Assembly: GCA_900491605.1 (NCBI GenBank)
Contig: UESW01004075.1
Span: 1,695,511 to 1,759,510, forward strand
From: Calamus simplicifolius
Taxonomy: Eukaryota; Streptophyta; Magnoliopsida; Arecales; Arecaceae
Reading direction: 5' to 3'
DNA length: 64,000 nt
Part shown: positions 34,166-45,227 of the stretch, piece by piece
How the letters are laid out: every line of letters starts with the position of its first letter
How positions within the stretch are numbered: the stretch's first letter is position 1
Position numbers and translations under genes: made by a program
The notes under the pieces: model-generated
What the model saw: only the letters and a program-made list of their open reading frames with translations
The model's database searches: none
What the model was told of the DNA's origin: nothing

Positions 34166-35806
34166 TTATGTTTTGCATTCAAAGGATTTGTGACCTTTTT
34201 CATTACATTTAAAACAAGTTATATTACCTTGGTTGGCTTTTACAAAAATATTCTTTAGTGATTTTTGTTTTCTTAGTGTGTTATATCCTAGCCCAGCTTT
34301 GTCAAAAACAGCTTTTTGACTATCTAGAATCATGTTTAATTTAGTTGAGCTTAATGTAAATTTCTCAACAATGTCCTTATATTTTTTAACATCTTTCTTA
34401 AGAGAGTCAATTTCTTTAGCTTGCTGTTCTTTATCTAAAGCTAAGGTTTCTATTGATCTTTTAATTCTTAGTTGAGTTTTTATTTCAGATTTTAACAAAT
34501 CTATTTCTTGATTAAGATTATCTCTTTCTTTCTAAGTTCTTCTTTTTCATTAGTTAATTTCTTAACTTCTAAAGCTAATTCATTTTTACTTTTAGCTAAA
34601 CTAACATTATCATTTTTCAAAATTTAAATTTCTTTTTCAACAATTTAAAATCTATCATTAGTTCATTAAAAGCTTCAAACATTTCATCAAATGTAAATTC
34701 ATTGTCGGAGGTTTCGGAACTTACCTCGTCATTGTCGTCGTCGTTGGCCATGAAACAAATATTTGCAACCTCTTTTTGTTCTTCTTCTTCGGAAGAAGAT
34801 TCATTGCTGTCAGTCCATGTTGCAACATATGCCTTCTTCTTTTTCTTGAAGGTCTTTTTCAATTGTGGACAATCATATCGATAATGCCCCGGTTTCTTAC
34901 ACTCATAACAGATCAAGGGGTCTTTCTCTTTGTCCTTGTCCTTATCTTTCTTTTCCTTTTCCTTTTCTCCTTCCATTTTATTTCCAAATTTTCGTTTTTG
35001 GAAGGGTTTCTTTTTCCTCAAAAATCTTCTAAACTTCTTGGCCAAAGAGCAGTTCATCATTATCTTCATCACTATCATCACTGCTGCTCTCTTCCAATCT
35101 TTGCAGCCTTGAGGGCAATGGTTTTCTTTCTTTTTGTTTCCTCCTCAACATGCTGCCTCATTGTCAATCGTGGGTCATGAGAGATCCTAGAAGCTCCTCT
35201 AAGGGTAGTGCATTGAGGTCTTTGGCTTCTTGGATTGCTGTGACTTTTGCTTCCCACGATCTTGGCAATGACCTGAGTATTTTGCGAACAAGATCAGCAT
35301 TAGTATAAACTTTCCTAAACTTTTCAAACCATTCACAATATCGGTGAATCTAGTGAACATGCATGTGATGGTTTCAGTTTGTTCCATTGTGAACAATTCA
35401 TATTTATGAACCAAAATATTTATCTTTTGATTCTTTTACTTGGTTTGTTCCTTCATGTGTAACTTCCAACCTATCCCATATTTCTTTAGCGGAATTACAA
35501 GTAGAGATGCGGTTGAATTCATTTGAATCTAAGGAACAATATAAATATTAATGGCTTTGGCATTAAGTTGAGCCATTCTCCTATCATTATCATTCCAATC
35601 CCTTTCGGGCTTTGGAACAATAGTGCCATCTATAAGGTGTGTGGGTGTACTAGGTCCATTTAATATAACACCCCAAAGCTCATAATCAGAAGCTTGAATG
35701 AATATCCTCATTCTAGCTTTCCAATAAGAATAGTTTGAGCCATTAAAAATGGAGGTCTATTCGTAGAATGACCTTCAGCAAAACTAGAACCACTTTGTGT
35801 TGCCAT
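34166..35806 (-). pseudogene. Element D gag with two zinc knuckles
   Basis: An ATG at 35806 starts a typical copia gag N-terminus (RPPFFNGSNYSYWKARM in pieces, then FIQASDYELWGVILNGP). Several frame breaks follow. The knuckle CYECKKPGHYRYDC lies near 34900 after a very lysine-rich run, then a serine/glutamate-rich acidic stretch. A coiled-coil-like segment (34498-34166; LDKEQQAKEIDSLKKDVKKY) ends with a second knuckle, CFKCNEKGHKSFEC. A gag with coiled coil and a second CCHC fits Sireviruses. Confidence 0.85.
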
Positions 35807-35855
35807 AATGACCTTTAGCTCTTGATCGTGAGATCAAACTCTAAATGAGCACTAT

Positions 35856-35867
35856 GCTCTGATACCA
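35856..35867 (-). other. Element D primer binding site
   Basis: TGGTATCAGAGC on the minus strand, two bases after the 5' LTR. It is the standard plant initiator-Met tRNA primer site. Confidence 0.9.
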
Positions 35868-35869
35868 AT

Positions 35870-37540
35870 TGTTGGCCCAGATGGCAACCCAAGAGGGGGG
35901 GGGTGAATTGGGTTCTTAAAAATTTAAGACTTTTAAACAATTTAAAATGAGATGTGCAAGTGAAAGGATTAACTAATAAGCAAAGCACAACACAAGTATA
36001 TGAGAGATAGAGAAGAGACAATTAGCACGGCAAACACAAGATATTTTTATAGTGGTTCGGTGCAACCAACACCTACGTCCACTCCCAAGACTCACTTGGG
36101 TCCACACTATAATCTCTCTAGATTACAGCCGAGTTGTTTTCCAAGTTCACAACTCAAACTTGTTGTTTTTCCGGGATCACAACGAACCCAGCCGATTTTA
36201 CACGGGCTCACCACAAAACCCTACAACCTCAAACTAACCCAACACAAGCTACTCCTAGCTTGTACGAGGTTTAACAACCTCCTCTAGTTTAATCCCTCAG
36301 ATTAATCAGCAACAAATAAATAAAGTGTTTAACAAGCAGCTCCTTTGAGCAGATATACAAAATACAAAATTAAAAGTTTAGAAAAGCCTGATAATATTGA
36401 GATGGTAGGCTTGGCTTTCTTCCTTCCTTCAACTCCTCTTGATGTTGAATCAGGCCTCAGCACCGATTCTCCACAGATTTGAGCTTTTGGAGTTGGGTTG
36501 AAGCTTTTTCCCTTTTGAAAATCTTTGATTTGCCTTTGAAAGCTTGGGATCTCCTCTTGAATCTTTTGTAGAAGTAGCTCTGGAGTGCACGAATCTCACT
36601 CTTGGATTTCACTCCTTTTGAATCTCTTCTTAATCAAACGATTTTTCTAATAACACTCTGTTTTTCCCTCTTTTGAATTTTTACTGAATGATTCTCAATA
36701 ATATTCTCTCTTCTTTCTTGTTGAATGGCTCCTCTATTTATAGATTCTGAAACAATATAGCCGTTAGAAACAAAGAAAAATAGCCGTTATTCAAAAATAT
36801 ATCCGTTGGAGCTGATGTGTCATTAAAAAATTTCGCCCAGATTTCGGAGTCGACTCGGCACTGTGGGAGTCGGCTCGAGGTCGATTACCAAAAATAGAAA
36901 CAAAAATGAAAGGGTCGACTCGAAAAACTAAGTGTCGGCTCCTGACATTCGGGGGTCGACTCGAGAAAACTGGGAGTCGACTCGAGAAGCGCTCAAAAAA
37001 TGAGTCTTTCTGTTGTCTGAGCGGAGTCGGCTCGCACAGTCATGAGTCGGCTCGCACAGAGTCAGGGGTCGACTCTTGAAACTCAAGGGTCGACTCATGA
37101 AAATCAGAAAACTGTGATTCTTTCAGGAGTCGACTCTGAAACTCTAGAGTCGGCTCGGGAGCGTATCAAAATTCAGAAAACTTTTCTGATGACTTTGAAA
37201 ATTGCTCCAAAATAATCTTAATTAATATTTTGACTTGAATTCAATAAATATCACATTGAATATGGATTCAAGACATTTTTCAAGAAATCATTGATTGAAT
37301 CATAATGTATAAAAATTCCTTTTTGAATTCTTAGAAATAGAGTTTAAAATTAATTCAAAACATAGTGAATATTAACATTAAGAGTTCATTTCATTCATAT
37401 TGAGTAAACTCATGGCTTTTGATTAATAAAATCATTATTATCTTTGAAATACTCATGGCTTTTGAAAATCATCAAAATCAATAAATTTGGGTTATTAAGT
37501 AAATATAATCTCTTCAATAAAGTTTCCAAATTTCTCAACA
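35870..37540 (-). repeat. Element D 5' LTR
   Basis: 1671 bp, starting next to the GCTGG duplication at 37541-37545 and homologous to 27263-28846. It has more palindromic units at 36845-37165 than its partner and many small indels relative to it. Minus-strand TATA box at 36734-36742. Confidence 0.92.
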
Positions 37541-39203
37541 GCTGGTTTACTCCTCACCAGTCTAGAGGGGGCGACCTTCGAGTATGGCGTCCGATTCTCC
37601 TTCCCAGCCTCCAACAATGAAGCCGAATATGAAGCTTTGCTCGTCGGACTCTGAATTACCCGTGATTTGAAAGTGAAGAAGCTAAATGCCTTTATCCACT
37701 CTCAGTTGGTAGCTGGTCATGTGCGGGGCGAGTTTGAGGCCCGAGAGCCAAATATGATTCGGTATCTCCAAGAGGTGCGGAAATTACTCTCTCACTTCTC
37801 CGAATTCGAAGTTATCCAGATCCCTAGATCCGAAAATACTCGTGCCGACCTATTATCCCAATTGGCAACTGCGAAGTCGATGGATTCTGAGCGAAAATTT
37901 TTCCTGAAAATCCTAGAAAAGCCTAGCATTGCAGAGGCGGACCGAGTGATGCAGATCGAGGCCAAACCATCCTGGCTCGACCCCATATTGAGTTACCTTA
38001 GAGAAGGGTCGCTCCTAGCCGACCGTAAGGAAGCAAGGAAGCTGAAATTACAAGCTACTCACTATGTATTGGTCGGTGACCAGCTGTATAAATGGTCCTT
38101 CTCCGTGCCACTGCTCAGATGCCTCCGCCCGTCCGAAGCAGATTATGCTCTTCGAGAGGTACATAAAGGGATTTGCGACAACCATCTGGGGAGCCGATCT
38201 CTATGCCACAAAGTGCTATGCTAGGGATACTACTGGCCTACCATGCAAAAGGATACGGATGATCTTATCCGAGCCTGTGACCCATGTCAGAGGCATTCCA
38301 ACATCCAAAGACTCCCCTTCGCCAGGTTGGTCCCTATTTCCTCTGCTTGGCCCTTCGCCAAGTGGGGGATGGATATTCTTGGCCCTTTTCCCCTCGCCAC
38401 TGGGCAGAGAAAATTTTTAGTTGTCGCCATCGACTATTTACCAAGTGGGTCGAGGCCGAGGCAGTAGCCCAAATAACCGAAGCTCGGGCTAGGAACTTTG
38501 TGTGGAGATCCATCATTTGTCGTTTTGGTCTCCCGAACACCATCATCACCGACAACGGCAAGCAGTTCGATAATCCCAAGTTCTGAGAATTCTACGAGGA
38601 TCATGGCATCAGTCATTGTCTCACCTCAGTAGGGCATCCACAAGTCAACGGAGAAGCCGATGTAACGAACCAAACCCTACTTCAAGGGACTAAAGCTTGG
38701 CTCGCCAGAGCCCGAGGCAGATGGACGGACGAACTTCATCATGTTCTATGGGCCTACCGCACCACCCAGAGAATCCCCACTGGCGAGACCCCGTTCCGGA
38801 TGGCTTTTGGCATGGAAGTCGTCATCCCTGTAGAGATAGGCCTCCCCTCTCCATGAGTAGAAAGCTACTTAGAAGGAGCTAACGATGAGCAACTTCGCAC
38901 TAATCTCGATCTGGTGGAAGAGATCAGGGAGAAAGCTCGAATTAGAATGGCCGCGTACCAGCAAAGGGTGGCATGTTACCACGCCTCCAGGGTCAAAGGA
39001 AAATCCTTTTTGCCTGGCGATCTTGTCTCAGGAAAGCATCCGTCTCCAAACCGCTGGAACAAGGAAAGTTGTCTCCAAACTGGGAAGGCCCCTATCAAGT
39101 GGCGGAAGTCATCGGACCTGGCACCTACAAGCTCCAGGACCTTAGTGGGAGATCCATTCCCTGGACGTGGAATTCAGCCAATCTCTGCATATACCACCAG
39201 TAG
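37541..39203 (+). pseudogene. Element A second RNase H (remainder) and integrase
   Basis: Resumes A after element D. The second, archaeal-type RNase H continues with FPASNNEAEYEALLVGL, a TGA in place of a likely CGA at about 37651, then KKLNAFIHSQLVAGHVRGEF and ENTRADLLSQLAT (to about 37875). Integrase: zinc region EVHKGICDNHLG (about 38157), then CDPCQRH after a TAG; core WGMDILGPFPLATGQRKF, VRFGLPNTIITDNGKQFD-like sequence, NGEADVTNQTLL and ETPFRMAFGMEVVIPVEI; C-terminal GPYQVAEVIGPGTYKLQDLSG ending at 39203 (ANLCIYHQ). The frame changes repeatedly. The dual RNase H supports the Tat assignment. Confidence 0.88.
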
Positions 39204-39512
39204 GGTATGCTTTTTAGACTTGCCCCATTTACAGCTTTAACATCTTTCTCCTGTTATCTACGACTTGGCCACTTTCTAGACTTCCCTTTTTTTTGGAAAG
39301 TCGCAATAGAAAATAGATGCCTCTTATGCATCTATGCCCGACACAGCCGAGCTATCTCCAATCTCCATACCTCGGCAGGACCGACCGAGTCTTAAGATGA
39401 ATCTTCGAACTTTGACAGGGCCGATTTCTAAACTAAGATTATGTATCTTGGCTGGGCTGAATTATACTCCGCAAAGATCGGCATGGCCGAACGCCTCCAG
39501 CGTGACTGGAAC
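39204..39512 (+). other. Start of the element A 3' region
   Basis: After the pol stop the sequence is non-coding in the sense direction. It contains degenerate CGGC/GCCGAG words like those of the LTR (for example GACACAGCCGAGCTATCTCC near 39340) and leads into the minisatellite. Confidence 0.5.
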
Positions 39513-39960
39513 CAATCTACAAAAAATAGTTCAAATTCGGGCAGCTTACAAGCCTCGGTTGGACCAACCAATCTCCAAAAAATAGTTTGGATTCGGGCAG
39601 CTTACAAGCCCCGGCCAGACCAACCGATCTCCAAAAATAGTTTGGATTCGAGCAGCTTGCAAGCCCCGACGGGACCAACTAATCTCCAAAACATAGTTCG
39701 GATTTGGGCAGCTTACAAGCCCTGGCCAAATTGCGCGACAAAGAAAAAATAGTTCGAATTCAGGCAGCTTACAAGCCCCGGCCGAATCGCACGACAGAGA
39801 AAAAATCGTTCAGATTTGGGCAGCTTACAAGCCCCGGTCGGACCAAGCAGTCTCCAAAGAATCGTTCGGATTCGGGCAGCTTACAAGCCCCGGCCGGACC
39901 AAAAGGCGAAGACACTCAACCTAGTTTCGGGAAACTAGCAAGCCCCGATCGGCACTAAAG
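39513..39960 (+). repeat. 56-bp minisatellite in the element A 3' region
   Basis: The landmark GCAGCTTACAAGCC recurs at 39541, 39597, 39652 (GCAGCTTGCAAG), 39708, 39764, 39820 and 39876, with a decayed copy near 39932; spacing is 55-56 bp throughout. Two further copies, again 56 bp apart, lie at 49022 and 49078 on the other side of element E. Confidence 0.9.
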
Positions 39961-40142
39961 ACTAAAAACCTCGGCCAAAGCCAAAGTACATTTTTGTTAC
40001 TTATTTAAAAGTTTCGGCCAAGATCGAGCGATAAGAACGAATATCTCAGAGATCATCGCAAACGCACCAGCTGCAAAAATCCTCATTTTATATTTATCAA
40101 AGAAAAAACAACAAAGAAGAAAAGAAAAGATAAAAGGAGCCC
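39961..40142 (+). other. A/AG-rich spacer, 3' flank of antisense gene 1
   Basis: Read on the minus strand this follows the stop of antisense ORF 1 and is rich in T and C, with a TTTTATCTTTTC run. It resembles the segment following antisense ORF 2 (51180-51271), so it is probably its 3' UTR. Confidence 0.4.
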
Positions 40143-40263
40143 TCACAGGGGCTTATCGTCATTTTCGGGAGCCACTGAGCCCTTCTCGCGCCGAGCCAAC
40201 TCAGCAACCTGCTGGCGGAGGGATGCTATCTCCCCTTCTTGCCAGCTGACAACCCGACGAAGG
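40143..40263 (-). pseudogene. Antisense ORF 1 of element A, 3' part (split by element E)
   Basis: This is the last 40 codons or so of a small antisense ORF whose first part is at 48381-48186. The two parts join in the same frame when element E and one copy of its GAAGG duplication are taken out, giving 312 bp (103 codons plus stop), exactly the length of ORF 2 at 51583-51272. This part is leucine/glutamine/glutamate-rich (QEGEIASLRQQVAELARREG), a heptad-like pattern that could form a short coiled coil, and ends with NDDKPL before TGA. ORF 2 ends with NDKPL. Function unknown. Confidence 0.7.
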
Positions 40264-41488
40264 TGATAGAGATATAGACTAAAAGATATGCTTTATGTTA
40301 TGTCTTTATATTTTAATGAGAATTCATTTTGAGCAATGTATGCCATTTACTATATATGTGCATGTGTCTAGTATTTACAAAGAGTATTTGATCTAGTGTG
40401 TAGAGTACGGCTTACACACAGAAGACTAGATCATCGGTTCTTTTAGAATACAAGTTTATTGTTCACAGTTTTAGATGGAATTAGACACACCATCAGTAGA
40501 ACTGTAGTATAAATTTTTAGTAAGTCTGTCTTGACTATGGAAATGGTTTATTCTGACTATTTGTGCTAGTACACTTTGTGTGTATTGAACAGGACCCAGT
40601 TGAGTTAATTATTTTATACTGACTTTATAAAATAATTTAAAACTCATGAATATTATGATTACTTATGCTCTTAATCCGAATTCTATTTCTAGACACGTGT
40701 ATGTAGTGATTATTGCTTTGATTACACATAGAATGAGATTCTATATGAGTCGATAAACTCAGTGGGTTGGGCAATAACATTATATATATGGTGAATATTA
40801 ATAGTTGAAGGAAACCACGTCCGGATAAATTGGATTGATGATATCCCCTTGAGAAAGCTTATAAGTTTTGATTGTATCAAATCTTGCAAGTGAATTTTGA
40901 ATCCGATACATCAAATAAGTTAAGTGGATAAGTCTCAAGGATAATAACAGCCAATTAAATTATATCGTCAGTAATTAAATTTAATTGATGGATATCTGTA
41001 ATCTTAACATGGGAAGATAATAAGTATTTAATATTAAAGGCTCGAAAATATAAATTCAAATATGATTAGGAGTGCAGTTATGATTCTTTAGTGGAATGAA
41101 TTGTAATTTACGTAATTGAATTCTAATCCGGGATAGGATTAGGAGATTTGATTACGTAGGAAGTCCTTTTCATATTTGCCTATTTGGTCCCTGTTGTAGC
41201 CCCATAAATATCCTCTCAGTTGGTTGCTAGGGTTAACATTTTTGGAGAAAAGAAAAACAAGAAACCCTAGGTCGGCCGTGAGATCCCACCATCTTGTGAG
41301 AGAAAGAAGGTATTTTTGGAAATACGGCAGAAGGCTAAAGGTTGAGGTCGAGCAATCGAATCAAGATGATCAAAAGTTCAAATCTGAAGGTATGATCTTC
41401 TACTCATAGATTAGAACGGTAAAAGTTTTTTTTGTATTACTTATATACACTATAGTCGTGATCTTGGAGTATTCCGCGTTCCCCAACA
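40264..41488 (+). repeat. Element E 5' LTR
   Basis: 1225 bp, nearly identical to 46964-48185. A weak TATA-like CATAAATA lies at 41202-41209; the partner has a better TATAAATA. It ends CCCAACA, one base before the primer site. Confidence 0.94.
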
Positions 41489-41489
41489 G

Positions 41490-41501
41490 TGGTATCAGAG
41501 C
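41490..41501 (+). other. Element E primer binding site
   Basis: TGGTATCAGAGC, the standard initiator-Met tRNA primer site, one base after the 5' LTR. Confidence 0.92.
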
Positions 41502-42886
41502 TACGGCTGATACTGTATATGAATAATACGGCCATGTTCTCATTAATCGGAATATGCATGCGTAGGATAGATCGTGCTTGCTGCTAACGTTGTTTTGTAG
41601 GTTTCTATCCTGTTATTATGGTCACATGAATGTATGTGTTTTGATTTAATATTACTTAGATCTGTTTTGTAAACTCCGGTTTAAGGAGGCGTAGGATCAT
41701 TGTAATATTTCATAGCATGTATGCTCCGGTTTTTTGAGAGCTTTGTGATTGTAAATACGTAGCATGTGAACTCCTATATGGAGGCATAGGATTTTTGTAA
41801 TCTGGTGCGGCTCTAATGGAGGAAGAAGACCTACTGCAAAAATCAGGATCGGATTCTAAGGAGAATCCGTAGCAGGATCGGATTCTAAGGAGAATCGGTT
41901 GCATGATCGGATTCTAAGGAGAATCGGTTGCAGGATAGGATTCTAAGGAGAATCGGTTGCAGGATAAGATTCTAAGGAAAATCCAAAGGAATCGAAAGAC
42001 CCCCGTATTCGAAGCGGCAAATCATCGAGCAAAGTAGCAATCATGATGAAACGGAAATCTTCATCTGCATGAAGAATTTTGACCATAATAACAGGGATTT
42101 TATTTATCTTGTTTATATTTGTTATGTTGCATACTTAATTATTTATCCTTTTGTTCTTATGTCTATAACTAGGAGAACATGGTTAATTGGATAATCACTT
42201 GCTGTTTGTGTTTTAATATATTCAAAATTCCAAGACTAGTGTGAATATGGGCAACTAGAGAGTAAAATTTATTCCTAATTTTAATTTAAATTTTTAAAAT
42301 TAAGGTAATTAAGAGTTTTATTTGTTGCATATACATATATGGACCACTACTATGGGATTTTGAATTTATAAGATAATCAAACACAAGTTTTGTAACCCTC
42401 AAAATATTGGTGAGGTAGTTAATTTCACGTGTTGGCATTAGTGCTTTCCTCCCCATAGGATGAAATTGATTGCCAGCTCACCAAGAATAATCCCTAGTAA
42501 TTGTTAATGTTGGATTACCTCTCCATCTGAGGATCCACCATGGGACAATGGATCTAGGATTGAGTGATGGTATACACTTAGGTATAAATATTAGTATCCT
42601 TCCCATCGGAGTGACACAAATATTTATATGACCAAATTGAGCCAGCTAATTAATTTTACTTGGTATGTTACCTTTTACCTAGATAGTAAAATTAATAGGT
42701 TTTATCTATCTAGATAAATGATGAGTAGTAGACATCCTCCCATCGAGGCATACTATTCAAAATGTACTAGGTTGCTGGCAAATTCTTTTATTTAGTAGTG
42801 GTTGAGGGGCCCTACTTATAATTTTGAATTTAAAGTTAATTGCACATTATGTCTTATTTGATGTATGAATGATTCTCAGGATTAAA
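41502..42886 (+). other. Element E leader with 29-bp tandem repeats
   Basis: A long (1.4 kb) untranslated leader precedes gag. At 41844-41988 five tandem copies of a 29-bp unit (landmark CAGGATCGGATTCTAAGG) begin at 41844, 41873, 41902, 41931 and 41960. GGATTCTAAGGAGAATCC within the unit is an imperfect palindrome. No protein frame is evident in the rest. Confidence 0.8.
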
Positions 42887-43700
42887 ATGTCTTCTTTCAA
42901 TCCACTTGCTGTGATACTCAAAGAAAACAAATTGACTGGTCCTAATTACATTGATTGGAAAAGAAATCTGGATATAGTGTTAACTGCATAAGGGTACAAG
43001 TATGTGCTCACTTAGGTCTGTCCCGCAGAGCCCGATGAGGGGGCTTCAGATGAGGAGTCCCAAGCTTACCGTAAGTGGATTAAGGCTGATGAGATGGCGC
43101 GGTATTACATATTGGCATCTATGTCAAATGTTCTGCAACATCAGCATCAATCTATGCCCTCTGCCTATGACATGATGTACAACCTCAAAGAAATGTTTGG
43201 GGATCAGAGTCGTGCGGCTAGGCAGACTGCGATGAAAGAACTGATGAACACTAATATGGCTGAAGGAACTCCTGTCAGGGATCATGTTCTAAAGATGATT
43301 AGTCTTCTGAATGAACTGGAGATCCTTGAGCGGAGATGGATGGGGAAACCCAGGTTGATATCATTCTTCAGTCCCTACCTGCTTCCTTTAAGCAGTTCTG
43401 CCTAAATTATACTATGAACAAAATGAGTTTTTCACTGGCAGAGCTACTTAAAGAACTTCAGGTAGCAGAGAGTTTCATTATGAAGCCTGCAGTTGCTATG
43501 GTTACTGAAAAAGGTTCTTCGAAGTCTCATGCTAAGAAGAAGAAAAAGGTTCAGAAAAAGAAACAGCATCTGGCCCCACAGCCCAATGGGGAAATAAAAA
43601 AGAAGGGAAAGTGCTTCGTCTGCAAGCAGCCAGGTCACTGGAAGCAGCAGTGTCCAGTTTGGCTTGCCAGGAAACAGGCTAGAGGTATATCTCATTCACT
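42887..43700 (+). pseudogene. Element E gag
   Basis: ATG at 42887 opens MSSFNPLAVILKENKLTGPN, a typical copia gag start (NYIDWKRNLDIVL), interrupted by TAA near 42989 and TAG near 43015. From 43094 the frame is open (MARYYILASMSNVLQHQ; MYNLKEMFGDQSRAARQ), with a frame change at about 43330 into 43336-44187. Zinc knuckle CFVCKQPGHWKQQC at about 43615, after a lysine-rich run. It is fused downstream to protease, as in copia polyproteins. Confidence 0.88.
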
Positions 43701-44962
43701 TGTAGTTGAAACTTGTTTAGTGGTGTTATCTACCAGTGGCTGGTGTGTAGATACGGGAGCCACTAATCATATTTGCAATTTTTTGCAGGGGTTCCAGCAG
43801 ACCCGGCAGCTAAGTGATGGAGAGATTTACATATTTCTGGGAGATGGCACGAGAGTGTCAGTAGTTGCAGTGGGAGATTTTAGTTTTTCTTTTAGTAGAA
43901 ATAGGATTTTAATATTAAAGGACTGTTTTTTTGTACCTTCAATTAGAAGGAATTTAATTTCAGTTTCTAAGTTAGTTGATGATGGATATTCAGTTTATTT
44001 TAATGACTCCGTTGTTATTAAGAAAAATAAACATTTTATTTGTTCTGGTACATTGGTAGATGGTCTTTATATTATTAATCATGTTTCTCCTACTGTGCAA
44101 CTAAATGAAGTGAATAACCATAATAGACCATGTAAGAGAAAACATCCTTCTGAAATGAATCAAACTATCTTTGGCACTTGCGCCTAGGTCATATAAATCT
44201 AAGACGATTTTTAGACTGGTTCAAGATGGACCATTAGGTTCATTGGAAGTACAGGCACTACCGGTCTGTGAATCTTGCTTAGAAGGAAAAATGACCAAGC
44301 GGCCATTCTCGGCCAAAGGCAATAGAGCTAAGGAGATATTAGAATTGGTTCACTCTGATTTGTGTGGCCCAATGAACATCCAGGCTAGAGGTGGTTTTGA
44401 GTACTTTATCACTTTTATTGATGATTACTCAAGATATGGATATATTTATCTGATGCGTCGTAAGTCTGAATGCTTTGAAAAATTTAAAATTTTTAAGGCA
44501 GAAATGGAGAACCGTCATGGTAAAAATATCAAGACACTACGATCCGATCGTGGTGGTGAGTACCTCTTAGGGGAGTTCACAGATTACTTATTAGATGCTG
44601 GGATTGAATCCCAGTTATCTGCACCTGGTATGCCACAGCAGAATGGTGTAGCTGAAAGAAGGAATATGACTCTTATGGAAATGGTTAGATCTATGATGAG
44701 TTATTCAGACTTACCTATTTCATTTTGGGGATATGCATTAGAGACAGCTGCATATATTCTTAACTTGGTACCATCTAAGTCAGTACCTAAGACACCCATA
44801 GAACTGTGGACTGGGCGCAAGCCTAGTCTAAGACATGTTCGGGTTTGGGGTTGTCCAGCACATGTACTAAAGGTAAACCAGATAAGTTGGAATCAAGGAC
44901 AGATGTATGCTTCTTTGTTGGATATCCTAAAGGAACAAAAGTGGTTTATTTTATTGTCCTAA
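43701..44962 (+). pseudogene. Element E protease and integrase
   Basis: Protease GWCVDTGATNHICNF near 43740, with a long conserved tail (PSIRRNLISVSKLVDDGYSV). A frame change near 44180 leads to integrase 44171-44962: CESCLEGKMTKRPF zinc half, HSDLCGPMNIQARGGFEYF, IDDYSRYGYIYLMRRKSE, LRSDRGGEYL and PQQNGVAERRNMTLMEMVRS, so D, D and E are present. The frame is lost again after VWGCPAHVLK. Confidence 0.9.
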
Positions 44963-45227
44963 GGATCAGAAGGTCATTGTTAGCACCAATGCCCGATTCT
45001 TGGAGGACTATATTATAGACCACAAACCCAGAAGTAAAATTGCTCTAGAAGAGTTGAAAGGCGATAAAACTAGACTGGCTCCTTTAATACCAATAGTACA
45101 AGCAGAAACACACAAGAAAGTGGGTTCCCAAACTTCCATTAACTCTTCGTAGTGGGAGAAGTATAGTAACACGAACTGACCTGAACTGGTACAAAAGGAT
45201 ACCATTAATGCACCAGTTTCAGAACCA

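Larger units (their letters stand above)
27263..37540 (-). mobile_element. Element D: Sirevirus-like Ty1/copia retrotransposon, minus strand
   Basis: LTRs at 35870-37540 (5' of the element) and 27263-28846 (3'), with target duplication GCTGG at 27258-27262 and 37541-37545. The primer site TGGTATCAGAGC (initiator Met tRNA type) is at 35867-35856. The order gag, protease, integrase, RT, RNase H is that of copia. Length over 10 kb, LTRs over 1.5 kb, two CCHC knuckles in gag, a long region after RNase H and several polypurine copies before the 3' LTR indicate the Sirevirus (SIRE/Maximus) lineage. It splits the second RNase H of element A. Confidence 0.94.

Noticed and set aside
39513..39960. Regularly spaced repeats resembling a CRISPR array
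   Set aside because: The whole 56-bp unit is repeated, without unique spacers, and the context is a plant retrotransposon; this is a minisatellite.
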